Below are positions 12,270 through 23,500 of a DNA stretch of 64,000 nt, piece after piece. Source of the DNA: Argopecten irradians (Eukaryota; Mollusca; Bivalvia; Pectinida; Pectinidae); the NCBI RefSeq assembly GCF_041381155.1, contig NC_091144.1:13525544-13589543 (forward strand), given 5' to 3'. Numbering within the stretch: the stretch's first letter is position 1; each line of letters opens with the position of its first letter. The notes beneath the pieces are model-generated. The model was given only the letters and a program-made list of their open reading frames with translations. It ran no database searches and was not told where the DNA came from. The position numbers and the translations under genes were made by a program.

Positions 12270-13490
12270 TGAAAGAAGAACATTTAAAGAAAGAAATTCA
12301 ATACATGTTGGACAATGATATTATTGAACCAAGCAAAAGTGAATGGAGCTCTCCATGTGTTCTGGTGCCAAAGCCAGACAAGACATACCGATTCTGTACT
12401 GACTTCAGAAAAGTAAACTCTGTCAGTAAAACAGACTCTTATCCAATTCCAAGGATTGACTCGTGTATTGACAAAGTTGGCAAAGCCAAGTATGTTAGCA
12501 AGTTTGACCTGTTGAAAGGATATTGGCAGGTGCCATTAACAGAAAGAGCTAAAGAAGTGTCGGCATTTGTAACCTCACAAGGTTTGTACCAGTATAAAGT
12601 TATGCCGTTTGGTATGAAGAATGCCCCGGCAACATTTCAACGTCTTCTTAACAGCGTGATATCAGACCTGGAAGGCTGTGATGGATACATCGATGACGTC
12701 ATCAACTACCATGACACGTGGGAAGACCATCTACGCGGGATTCGTGAATTCTTCGAAAGACTCACTACCATGAAATTGACTGTAAACTTATTGAAATGCG
12801 AATTTTGTCATGCAACTGTTGAATTTTTAGGCCATGTTGTAGGACAGGGGCAGGTTAAACCTGTTCAGGCCAAAGTAGAATCAATTATAGATTTTCCAAC
12901 TCCTGGAAGCAAGAGAGAGCTGATGAGATTTCTTGGTATGGCTGGATACTACAGAAATTTTTGTCAAAATTTCTCTGTTATAGCAGCTCCACTTACTGCT
13001 TTGTTAAAGAAAAATGTCAAATTTGTCTGGTCAGACGAATGTAAGTCTGCCTTTGAGAAATTGAAAGCCATACTATCAAACTCACCAGTTCTGACTGCTC
13101 CAGATTTTAATAAACAGTTTAAACTGTTTGTTGACGCCAGCGATGTAGGTGTTGGTGCTGTTTTGATGCAAGAAGGTACTGAAAAAATTGACCATCCAAT
13201 TTGTTATTTCTCGAAAAAGTTTGACAAACACCAGAGAAATTATTCCACCATTGAGAAAGAATGTTTAGCGTTGATTTTGGCCTTGAACCAATTTGATGTA
13301 TATCTCTGCACTACAGTTGTGCCTGTGTTGGTCTTCACCGACCACAACCCTTTGACATTCATTGGGAAAATGAAAAACAAAAATCAAAGAATTCTCAGGT
13401 GGAGTTTGACTTTGCAAGAGTACAATCTTGACATCAAACATATCAAAGGGAAAGACAATATTCTGGCTGATGCTTTATCAAGGATTTAAA
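12270..13490 (+). mobile_element. Reverse transcriptase and RNase H region (approximate)
   Basis: RT motifs visible are WSSPCVLVPKPD, RFCTDFRKVN, KFDLLKGYWQVPL, MPFGMKNAPATFQ, YIDDV and FLGHVV. RNase H follows with LFVDASDVGVGAVL, TIEKECLAL, FTDHNPL and ADALSR. These are clear Ty3/gypsy signatures. The region runs almost to the polypurine tract, with no integrase after it. Confidence 0.95.
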
Positions 13491-13543
13491 TATGACTTAA
13501 TATTTGAAGAAAGTTTCCTTTTCAAGAAAACTTTCTTTTCTTT

Positions 13544-13554
13544 AAGGAGGGGTG
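13544..13554 (+). other. Polypurine tract
   Basis: AAGGAGGGGTG lies directly before the TGTTA start of the 3' LTR, where plus-strand priming is expected in LTR retrotransposons. Confidence 0.75.
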
Positions 13555-14268
13555 TGTTATGTATGACACTAAATACATGTAGTTATGAGATAAGGGAGAT
13601 AACTCCTATAGCTTTTTTTATCAATACATCCTATGAAGGTCATATCATTGATTTAGGTTATAGAACTTTCTAGAATATAATCATGTATAAACAAATATGT
13701 TTGTAAACATGTTGAGTTTAAGTAGAGATCTAGAATGATCTATTTCCAGAAAGTTATGTGTGTTTACTTGTTTACTGTTTTTAGTTAGATATTTCTAGAA
13801 GTAGAAGGTTCTCCAATATTCTTGAATTACGGTTTAGCTATATATACCCCAGCTGTCCAAGGCTAATCAGAACTGTAATGAGACCTGCAATAAGACATAC
13901 AATGTATCAAGAATTGTACAGCGCCATATAAGATTCTATTGGGAGAGCTATTGTGACTTTATCTGTGGATTATTACAACACTTTGTGTGGATTTATTCAT
14001 ATTGCCTGGAACTTTACAAATCATCGGTGGACATTCAGTTTCCTTGTGGATTGGTGATTATTGTTAATTTGAAACCTGGAAGGACCAAGGATTATACCAG
14101 GACATTCGCATACAGATAAGTAACACTTTAAATCATCGTACTACTCTTGTACCACCACCAATTACTTTAGACATTGTAAACCATCTCTGTATAATATTGT
14201 ATATATAATTAAATTGTGTTTTGAATTTAGCTGCTGGTTTCTCCTTTCTGTTATTCGTTAATGTAACA
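13555..14268 (+). repeat. 3' LTR of the gypsy/Gmr1-like element
   Basis: 714 bp, with the same TGTTATGTA start and GTTAATGTAACA end as the 5' LTR. The outer parts are nearly identical to the 5' LTR. The central ~300 bp is shorter and strongly divergent. Confidence 0.9.
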
Positions 14269-14456
14269 TGGTATAGAACGTGAGATATGGGTCGCAGAAA
14301 GTGGTTTTTGACGGCCATTTTGAAAAACAAAATGGCGGCCGCCAGGGGTCGTGATTTTTTGGGGTCCATTTCTTTTCCTGAAACCTTATGTCCTAAAGAA
14401 GCCATATGCAAAGTCTCGTGCTTTCTTTTATGCTTAGCGGCTCCACTAATGTACAT

Positions 14457-14580
14457 ACTCTAAATGAGTTCGGGGTTTGTCGGTAATTTCCGGAAACACC
14501 CGAATCTTAATTAGCGATTATTTTGGACAGGCAGTGAGAGTTAGGTCCCTTGACTAATTTCGACTTCCTTTGTCGGCAAC
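14457..14580 (+). promoter_or_regulatory. Putative core promoter/5'UTR of the SWIB gene
   Basis: Only ~125 bp separate the end of the transposon stack from the start codon. The interval carries TTCCGGAA (a palindromic ETS-like site) and GACTTCCTTT (ETS-like on the minus strand). It has no TATA box, as in housekeeping chromatin genes. Inference from sequence only. Confidence 0.4.
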
Positions 14581-17500
14581 ATGGCCAAGTTAAGTGGAAA
14601 TGAGATGCGAACAGCTGTGAAAGGTTTGTCCTGACTGTATCTAAGACATATGAATTGTGTCATATGCATCATAACTTGAGTTATGGCGTATTTTTCGACT
14701 TGGCTACAACAAAAACGTTCTCACGGTTCTGTCTTTTGCAGATATGTTGAAGGGAGCAGACCTCAGTACATTGTCCGCGAAAAAGATTCGACTAAAACTG
14801 CAGGAAAAATTCGATACAGATTTGTCCGAAAGGTGATGATTTTGTTTTCAAGTAATTTACCATCCAAAGTTTGAGTATTGCTGGTAATGATAAATCAAAT
14901 GTAAACTATATTGGTGTTCTTCACAATGTGACAAACCGTTGACAACAAAAACAATGAAAAATAAAAACCCAACAAAAATCATAAACTACAATTATTAGGC
15001 CTACCCTCGAAGGACCAATATTCGTCAGGGTAATTAAATCCTCTCGGAAATCAACAAACCAGCAAGAAATAAAATGTTCCAATTTTATCAACACAAATAT
15101 ACATACTATTTTGTCTTACTTGTATAACAAGTTGTCTATCTTTTCTTTATTTATCTATAATACGGAAGATTTCTAACAGCCGGTCGCTGGGTGATGGCCG
15201 ACCCAAAAGGGACATATTTTCGTCAGGAGGTGGGGGGGGGGGGGGCTGTTTCGCTTGTTACGAAAATTGAGATCATTCCAAAAAAATGATGAGCAGCAGG
15301 CGCTTGTGAGATAGTGTTTTAGCTGAAAATTTAGTTACATCGATTTTAAATCTTTAAACCTATTGGTAATTGAAAGTGGAGAACACCTCTGTTTACATAG
15401 AATAGAAACTTGAATCGCCAAAATAATTTGTAATAACCCAAAATCTTGGCTATTAATCACATGATCAGACATGTGACTTCTGGTACTTTGTTGACATACT
15501 GCTGATCAGTGCACATGGACAGTCAAACGCTGACGGTAGGGTTTTAAAGTTTCATTTAAAATGGACTTAAGAAAACACCTTCGTTTTGGGGTATAATGCT
15601 ACATCGTTTTTATAAAATCACTTGGGTAAAGCACTGCACACCCTTTTAAGCATAAATCCAAGATGGCTGCCTGGCGGCCATTTTGTTGACCGATTGTTCC
15701 CAAAATGCGATATGCACAGCTAGGGCCCTAGGGGAACCTACATAAGAAATTCGAGAAAGATCCCTTCAGTACTTTCTGAGAAATAGCGGTAACAAGAATT
15801 GTTAACGGATGAAAGGACGGACGACAGACCATGGACAAAAAGTGATTTGAATAGCCCACCATCATCAGATGGTGGGCTAAAAATGACTGTCGTTTTGATG
15901 AACCCACTTAGACTGGTTTTCTTTGACTGACTCAAAAATGTATCTTTGCATTTTAAATAATTTCTGCATATGGTTTTATCAGGAAAAAAGAAATAGATGC
16001 TTTAGTAATGGAACTACTAGATGAAGAAGAAGAAGAAGAAGAAGAAGATGACAAAAGTAATGGCAAAGAAGAAGAGAAAGCACAGGAAGAAAGTGAAGAG
16101 GAAGAGGAGGAGGAAGAGGTAAAATGTTATGTTTAATTTTGATGGCTCCACTTAAAAGTGTAAAATAAATATTTTATAATGTGATTTTGAATTTTAAAAA
16201 GTCATCAATTGCAATAAATTGGTAGAAACCTACAAATCAATACATGTTTATTAAATTCTATATCTATGTAGGCTTGGAGAGGGTTTATTAACAAGATGTT
16301 GAAATATGTTTAAGTCAAACCTACAATGTAAAAAAGATCAAAAGCATTCAATATTCATTTTTTGTGACTTCGAAGGAAAAATAGAAACAGATTTAAAGGC
16401 TAAGATTTGAAGAGAAGCGGATTCTTTTCAGTGCAATGCTAATTATATATAAGATCTGCAAAATATTAATAAATACATGTTTATGTAGAACCTAGCACAT
16501 TATAGTTAATCTTAAAACATACAGTCAAACCTTGATGATTTGTCTGGTCTCGAATTTCTTCACTATATAACATTACTAACTAACCCATGTATGAATCGAA
16601 GTTCTCGATGTATCAAACTTTTTTCATGGACCATTTGTTATAGAATCATAGGTAATTGACACTCGATGATTCGAAAAAAAAAATTTGCCTGTACAGATCA
16701 GGTGTTCGCCGATACCCCGCGGCATGCTATCACACCTAGCTGTCTCGCGATGTCCCTTCGCCGGACAATAGGGATTATGACAGCTTGTGTTGCTAGCTTG
16801 ATATCATCAAGATAATTAATATCACTAATCAGGCCGATACCCGGTGCTTTGTTTTTACAAGCTGCATTATTAAATCATTAGTACGGCAAAGATACAGTTA
16901 GTCGTTTTTGATGTTCGCCGCCGCCATTGGTAGCAGTTTGTAGAATTTACGGAACGGTAAATAGCGAGCCACATTATTAGTAACTCATACTCAAAACTGT
17001 TACATTGCACAACTTTGGCATAAATACTGGAGCAAATCGCTCATTCTAAATCGAAGTATTTTGTAGGTGTTGTAGCGCTTTCGGTTCCTCCTTTTTAGTT
17101 TCGTTTTTGCAACTTTATATTCATTCCGTAATATTAACCATAGCTTAAATAGTCACCAAACGAACACTTGTACATGGGTTAGGCCTAGTATACGTAAGTC
17201 TTGTTTATAATATATGTATGTATTGCTAACGATAGCAATACATGTGATTATTTGCATACTTCGTTTTTATTTTGTTTTGTTGTGGTAAATACAATGATTA
17301 TAAAGTTTATGGAACGGAGACGACATGTACACGTTCAACTACCATATTTGGTAATGGTAAAAAAACATCGGTCCAATTTCAACCACGAATAATTCGAAGT
17401 CTCGATGTTTCAAAGTTTTTCTGATGGTCCCTTGAACTTCGAGACATCAAGGTTTGACTGTAGTTGTGATGTTATCTATTGTTGTTTCTGTACTTTTACT

Positions 17501-20500
17501 CCCGGATTATAGGACCTTTTCCTGTAACTGTCCTATATGTTACCTTTTACTGCCTTATATATGACTCAAATATATATAAGACAGTCCCTTAAAAGACAGT
17601 AAAAGGTAACTTATGGGAGAGTTACACAATGAGGGTGAGTATATGTCTCTGGGCATAATCCCATAATTATGTTAACACACAACCTACCGGAATATTCCAT
17701 AATTTTTAAATCCAAATTATGAATAAAATCCCACACAATGAATATGAAGAGCATTTAATCCTCTATTGATGCAGAATTAAACACATCCACAGAATTTCTG
17801 TATATATCCCTTATCAAGTTTCCCTCCTTATTATGAATTCACCATTTAACACTTGTCTACAGCATTAACTCCAATTTCAGTTTTCTGAAAACCTTGTTTT
17901 TTTTTCACCACCTTTGATTTTAAATTTCCAAATCATCTACACTGTAGTTTTACACTTATTTTGATTTTGTTTCAACAATATTTCAGAATTTCACCTCAAT
18001 CCCATTGGCTTGTTGAATGAAATTGCACATGGTATAAATAAATTCAAGATTGTCCCTAAAGAGGTCCAAATTTTAAATCCTCTGAATTCAATGTAAGTTC
18101 TGTGGGAACCAATACTTTTGAACTATAGCCTGGAAAATCACCATTATATGCAATCCTTTTAGCGAAAAAAATACATGAACAGTAAAATAATCATCAGACT
18201 TGTGAGTAATTGATCATATTACGATCTAACAAGGTACAATTTAATGTATAATGACATGGAATTAATTGTTTTACAGGAAGAAGAACCTCCGAGAAAAAGA
18301 CCGAAATCTCAAAGACAGATTGAAAATGAAAGTTTGGGTGAAGTTACTGTAAGTATTATCCGAAAAGCTATATATAGAGATCCTAAGAAATTTTAAGCTA
18401 AACATGCAAATATTTTATTCACCTTTAAAGATGCTCCACCTCTGACAAATAGTATTTTTTTACTATAAAAAACAGGAGCAGACGATTAAGTATTTTTTCT
18501 TCAGTTATAAAAGTTACTTACTTTACACCATTACCACCATTAAAAAGTTTGAGCTTCTAATTTTACTTCAAGTTAAAAATATGAAAAATAATTTATTGCA
18601 TCCCGAAAAAAATACGTGGCACTATATCTTATATGGAATGAAATGCTGATTGCACATGCACCAAAAACAAAATAAATCATTTTGAGGTCATCTGATCCAA
18701 AGGGTCAGGATGACCTAATCCGAAGGGTCAGGATGACCTAATCCGAAGGGTCAGGATGACCTATTGTCATCATGCACCGTCCGTCGCCGTGCGCCGTCCG
18801 CCGTGCGTAAACTTTTCATTCAAACTTCTTCTCAATAACCGAAAGGCCCAATGACCTTGACCTTTATTCAAGGTCACAGAGGTCAAAAAGGCTAAAATCT
18901 TTAAACGACTTCTTCTCAAGAACCAGATGGCCCAGGGTACTGATATTGGGCATGTAGCATGCTTGGATGAAGGGCTACCAGGTTTGTTCAAATGAATGAC
19001 CTTGACCTACATTCAAGGTCACAGGGGTCAAAAAGGGTAAAATCTTCAAATGACTTCTTCTCAAGAACCAAATGGCCCAGGGTATTGATATTGGGCCTCT
19101 TGCATGCAGGGATGAAGGGCTTCCAAATTTGTTCAAATGAATGACCTTGACCTTCATTCAAGGTCTCAGGGGCCAAAAAGGCTAAAATCCTTTAAACAAC
19201 TTCTTGTGAATAACTAAGAGGCTTTAAGACCTGATATTGGGCCCCTGACATGCTGGGATGAAGGGCTTTCAAGTTTGTTCAAATCAATGACCTTGATCTT
19301 CATTCAAGGTCACAGGGGTTAAAAATGCTCAAAGCTTTAAATGACTTCTTCTCAAGAACCAAAAGGCTCAGGATACTCATATTGGGCCTGCAGCATGCTG
19401 GGATAAAGGGCTACCAAGTTTGTTCAAATGATGACCTTGACCTTCATTTAAGGTCACAGGGGTCAAATTGGCTAAAATCTTTAAAAGAATTCTTAGGCCT
19501 AGAGACCGGATATTTGGCCTGTGACCTGCTTCAATGAAGAGCTACCAAGTTTCTTCAAATCAATGACCTTGACCTTCATCCAAGATTACAGGGGTCAAAT
19601 AGGCTAAAATCTTGAAATAACTTTTTTGTGAATAACTAAGAGGCCTAGAGACCTGATATTGGGCCTGTGACATGCTGGGATGAAGGGCTACCATATTTGT
19701 TTTTAAAACAATTACCGTAAAAACTTGTATAATTTGCGCACCAGTGTAATTTGCGCAGGTACTTTTTAGGGCTGAAAATGCTGAAAAAAATCTACTATCA
19801 GTATATTTTGCGCATCAATTTTTTGGGGGAAAAACGATGTCCAGGGAGTCCCAAAATCGATGTATGAAGGTGACAATTTCAATGCTAAATATTCCCCAGA
19901 AATGCTTGAAAACTTGCACAAAGAAGTGTTGTATTAAGAAGAAATAACATATTAAAACCACATTGTGTTTGTTTTCTTTTATTGGCCACCGTAACCTGAA
20001 ACTAAAATATCTTGCAGATGTCCAAAACATCGGCGGTCCGGTTCGCCGTACTCCATGCACATGTCAATGTTTTGAGATATTACACATGAATAGTAATCAG
20101 GAATATTCAAAAAGATTAGAATTTATTTGTTTAAAATTGTCACAATAAGTAATTAGTGTGTTTGAGATCATTAACAATCAACAGCAATCGGCTAGCGGAT
20201 ACGTTAGCTTGCAACAATCACATTGTGAGTAAACTCACTACCTGTACGGTACCAGATCCAAGCTGATGGCTAATTATATTTATCAATACGATTGAATATG
20301 TCACTAACCTTGTAGCTTGTTAATTCTGCAGTAATAAAATTGCAAACCACTTATTGAAAGTCCTAAATATAGGTCAGTTTAGGCATCTTCCCGTATTCTT
20401 ATAAATCCCACGTGTGTTTTGACTTTTTGCACACGGCCTGCAGTCGGGCCCTACGGAGTTTCATGTGCAAAGCTAAAGGCTAATTATACACACCAAAACT

Positions 20501-23500
20501 GTTGAAAATGTCACTAATCTTGTAGCTTGTTAATTCTGCAGTAATGCAATTGCAAATCACTTATTGAAAGTCCTAAATATATAGGTCAGTTTAGGCATCT
20601 TATAAATCCCACGTGTGTTTTGACTTTTTGCACACGACCTGCAGCCGTGGTAAACATGTTTGTGTATACACACACACACTCTCTACAGACTCTCTCTATA
20701 GCCTCTCTACCCTAAAAAAATACAGGTAAACTACATTGACCCGGCCAAAGTCACTGATTGTGGCTGTCCCATTACACTACGAGGTGTACAGGGTATACAT
20801 CTCTTGCTGTCAGTAGAAGCCATGCTTTCAGTCAGTCGCCATTGAAATTCTCGGGGCAAATGTAAACAAGACATCGTGGTCATAACTTAACACTTTAATT
20901 AGACATAGATAATCCACTATAATAGGTGAGGCATTGTTTTTACAATCATTAATACCTTTTATTATATAAAATGGCTACTATACACAGAGCGGTACCTCAA
21001 CATTCATAGATCGCCAGCCCCTCAGAATGGACAGATTTTTTCCCCGTAATTTTTTTAAAACTACTCTATCAATGTAATTTGCGCACCCCCTACTTCAAAT
21101 TTTATTTTTGTACAGAAAAAGTGCGCAAATTACACAAGTTTTTACGGTACCTTGATCTTCATTCAAGATCACAGGGGTCAAAATGGCTAAAATCTTTAAA
21201 TGACTATGTTGTATTGTGCCAATAGTCAGATGACTGTTAAGGCCCATGGGCCTCTTGTTTATTACCTTTGAATCATACATATATATACATGATTAAACAC
21301 CAAATATTGCTGAAATGATGAATATCATTTATGCTCTATCGGTGAAGCATCTTTAAAAATTGCCAACATTTGGAGATTTACAATGCATAGATTTTTATTT
21401 TACAAGTACAAATAAGAGCTAAAAATGATATTTACTGCCAATATAAATCATTATATTGACATCTACATTGCAGTGAAAATACATGTATAATTAGACCATG
21501 AATCCAATTTGTGGTCTACAATTTCATTTAATGTTTTACAGTGTTAATATTTGTGATGTGTTTTCTGCAAGGATGTTTCCATCTAAACTTACATGAGGCA
21601 TAAAAGACAAGAATTTAAATTACAATGTTACCTTCTAGCTTTGTTGCATCTAATGTTTATAAGGCATCATACATGTTGTCTGTCATTTGAATGATGTTCA
21701 CATCAAACCTTATGGTTTTCAAAAGATTACCGAAGAAAAAATAACATCACATGTCAAAATTTTCGCCCATGACGCATATAACTTTGAGAAGATGTCAACC
21801 AAAACTTCAGTAAGAAATATATGTTTTCCCTGTTGAAGTAAATATGAGAATTTAATCTTATTAGTTTCTGAAGTATTAAGCAATTTGTATTTGTTTTACA
21901 GGATGGTATGGACGATGAAGAGATAGCCCGCCAGCTACAGGAGGAAGAGACAGGTCCTCGTCGTAGTAGCCGCACACCAAAAAGACCACCTGTAGGTTCA
22001 ACGTCATCTATTCTGTTCATAATCAGTCATGTTTCTTATTTTATTTGGTTTTTTGTGTGCTCTTGTTCGCTTTTTAGATTTCTTACAGTTTGGCCAAAAC
22101 ACCTGTAACTCGGTAATTTCTGTAGGATTTTTAAGGCAAGTCAACAACACTAATTTTCAAATTTTGTTGAGTCCCATTACAAAGAAATATAGATGTTCTC
22201 AGTATTTTGGTGAGACCCACATGATAAGTAACTATAAGTCCTACTCCCAAGACTCCTGTAGGCGAGTCCCCTAAATCAGTGGACTGTAATTTTTACCTTT
22301 TATGCCCGCCCTTGTAATGAAAAAGAGAATCATTTAAATCTATAAATCACGTCATTTTATCCACGATCTGTCTGCCCATGCTGCCCCTCCCCATGCACAA
22401 CCAAGTCTTCCACTTCAACGACGAAGGCTTTGGATTTTGCTTTCAGTCAGAGATAAGGAAAATAAAATCAATTACTAATGATGTCTATTTAATGTATGTT
22501 TTCTAAGGTTATGTCATTAATATTTGACTTTTTAGAACAGATAATATAAGTAATTATAATCCCATGTTGACGTATTAGGTAGCAATCTTTTTGATGTGCT
22601 GTTTTACTCAGTAATGTAACTAGATAAAGTTCCTTACTTTGACTACATTTAATAGAAACCCAGTAAAAGAAGCAAAGAATCAAAAGGAGATGGTGAAAGA
22701 AAAGGTGAGTTAATGACTTTGTATATGAAGCAGTAAAAGAAAAGTCCAATACATGTTTGTTCAATACCAGAAGTACATGTAATATTCAAATAAAAATAGC
22801 CATGATTACCAACACTTTTTACCACAAATACGCCAGCTAACCTCAATCCATGCTCATATGGTATCAGATTTATAAGATAAGCTAGAGGGAATACTTTCAT
22901 GTGTGATTAACTTTTGAGAATTTCGCGATCCAAGTGATTTTGTGAAATTTTATCTCAGCAAATTAATATCTAATGCATTTATGTAGATAGAATTTTCCAT
23001 TCAATTTTAAATCCGGAAATGCTAATATCGTGAAAATTAGTAGCTGCCAAAGAAAGTTGGTTTACAGTAATCTGATCTGGGCTTAATGTATATTCTGTAT
23101 TTTTAACTACCTATCTTTAATTTTAGGAAAGGGCTATGGGAAGCCATGCTTATTGTCCCCAGCACTAGCTAACATCATGGGGACGGACCAGGTGAGTTAG
23201 CGCCTCTTCCCCTATCAGCATACCTCCCCTTTTCTGGCAAATACGATAAGTTTTGTACCTGTTAGAAACATAACAGCATAATCGTTTTGCTGAATGTATT
23301 CTGTCTATGGATATTAAAGAGTTATCTTCCTTTGAGTAGGTATCAATTGTGATGTCATTACTTTGTTTTTCTCAGAAATGTACGATCTTAAACTCATGAA
23401 AACATGATGTACATCTGTAACAATCACTACAAACCCGAAAGGTAGTACGATATGCAAATCATATTAATAGGATTTATAATAGTATTGTTACCAAACATGA

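Larger units (their letters stand above)
7706..14268 (+). mobile_element. Ty3/gypsy LTR retrotransposon, Gmr1-like domain order
   Basis: A ~6.56-kb LTR element with TGTTA...TAACA termini and a 4-bp target duplication TGGT (7702-7705, 14269-14272). Parts in order are 5' LTR, primer-binding site, gag with SCAN-like capsid region and CCHC knuckle, aspartyl protease, integrase with GPY/F module, reverse transcriptase, RNase H, polypurine tract and 3' LTR. Integrase before RT is the Ty1/copia order. The RT, RNase H and GPY/F signatures are those of Ty3/gypsy, and this combination is the hallmark of the Gmr1 group described in deuterostomes. The coding region is broken, with roughly four interruptions. 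Long near-intact stretches and near-identical LTR ends suggest a fairly young fossil. Confidence 0.9.
6401..14448. mobile_element. Outer TIR element carrying nested insertions
   Basis: The left end (AGTGGAGCGGCTAAG near 6402) and the right end on the minus strand (AGTGGAGCCGCTAAG near 14447) begin an inverted match of ~150 bp. The match runs through 'actttgcata.ggcttctttag.acataaggt' and a 'ggcggcc' block. Both ends abut ATGTACAT (6393-6400 and 14449-14456), a possible 8-bp target duplication as in hAT elements. That octamer is palindromic and common here, so it is weak evidence. Without the nested MITE and LTR element it is ~1.2 kb. It contains repeated 'ggcggccatcttga' motifs and no transposase. 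Confidence 0.6.
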
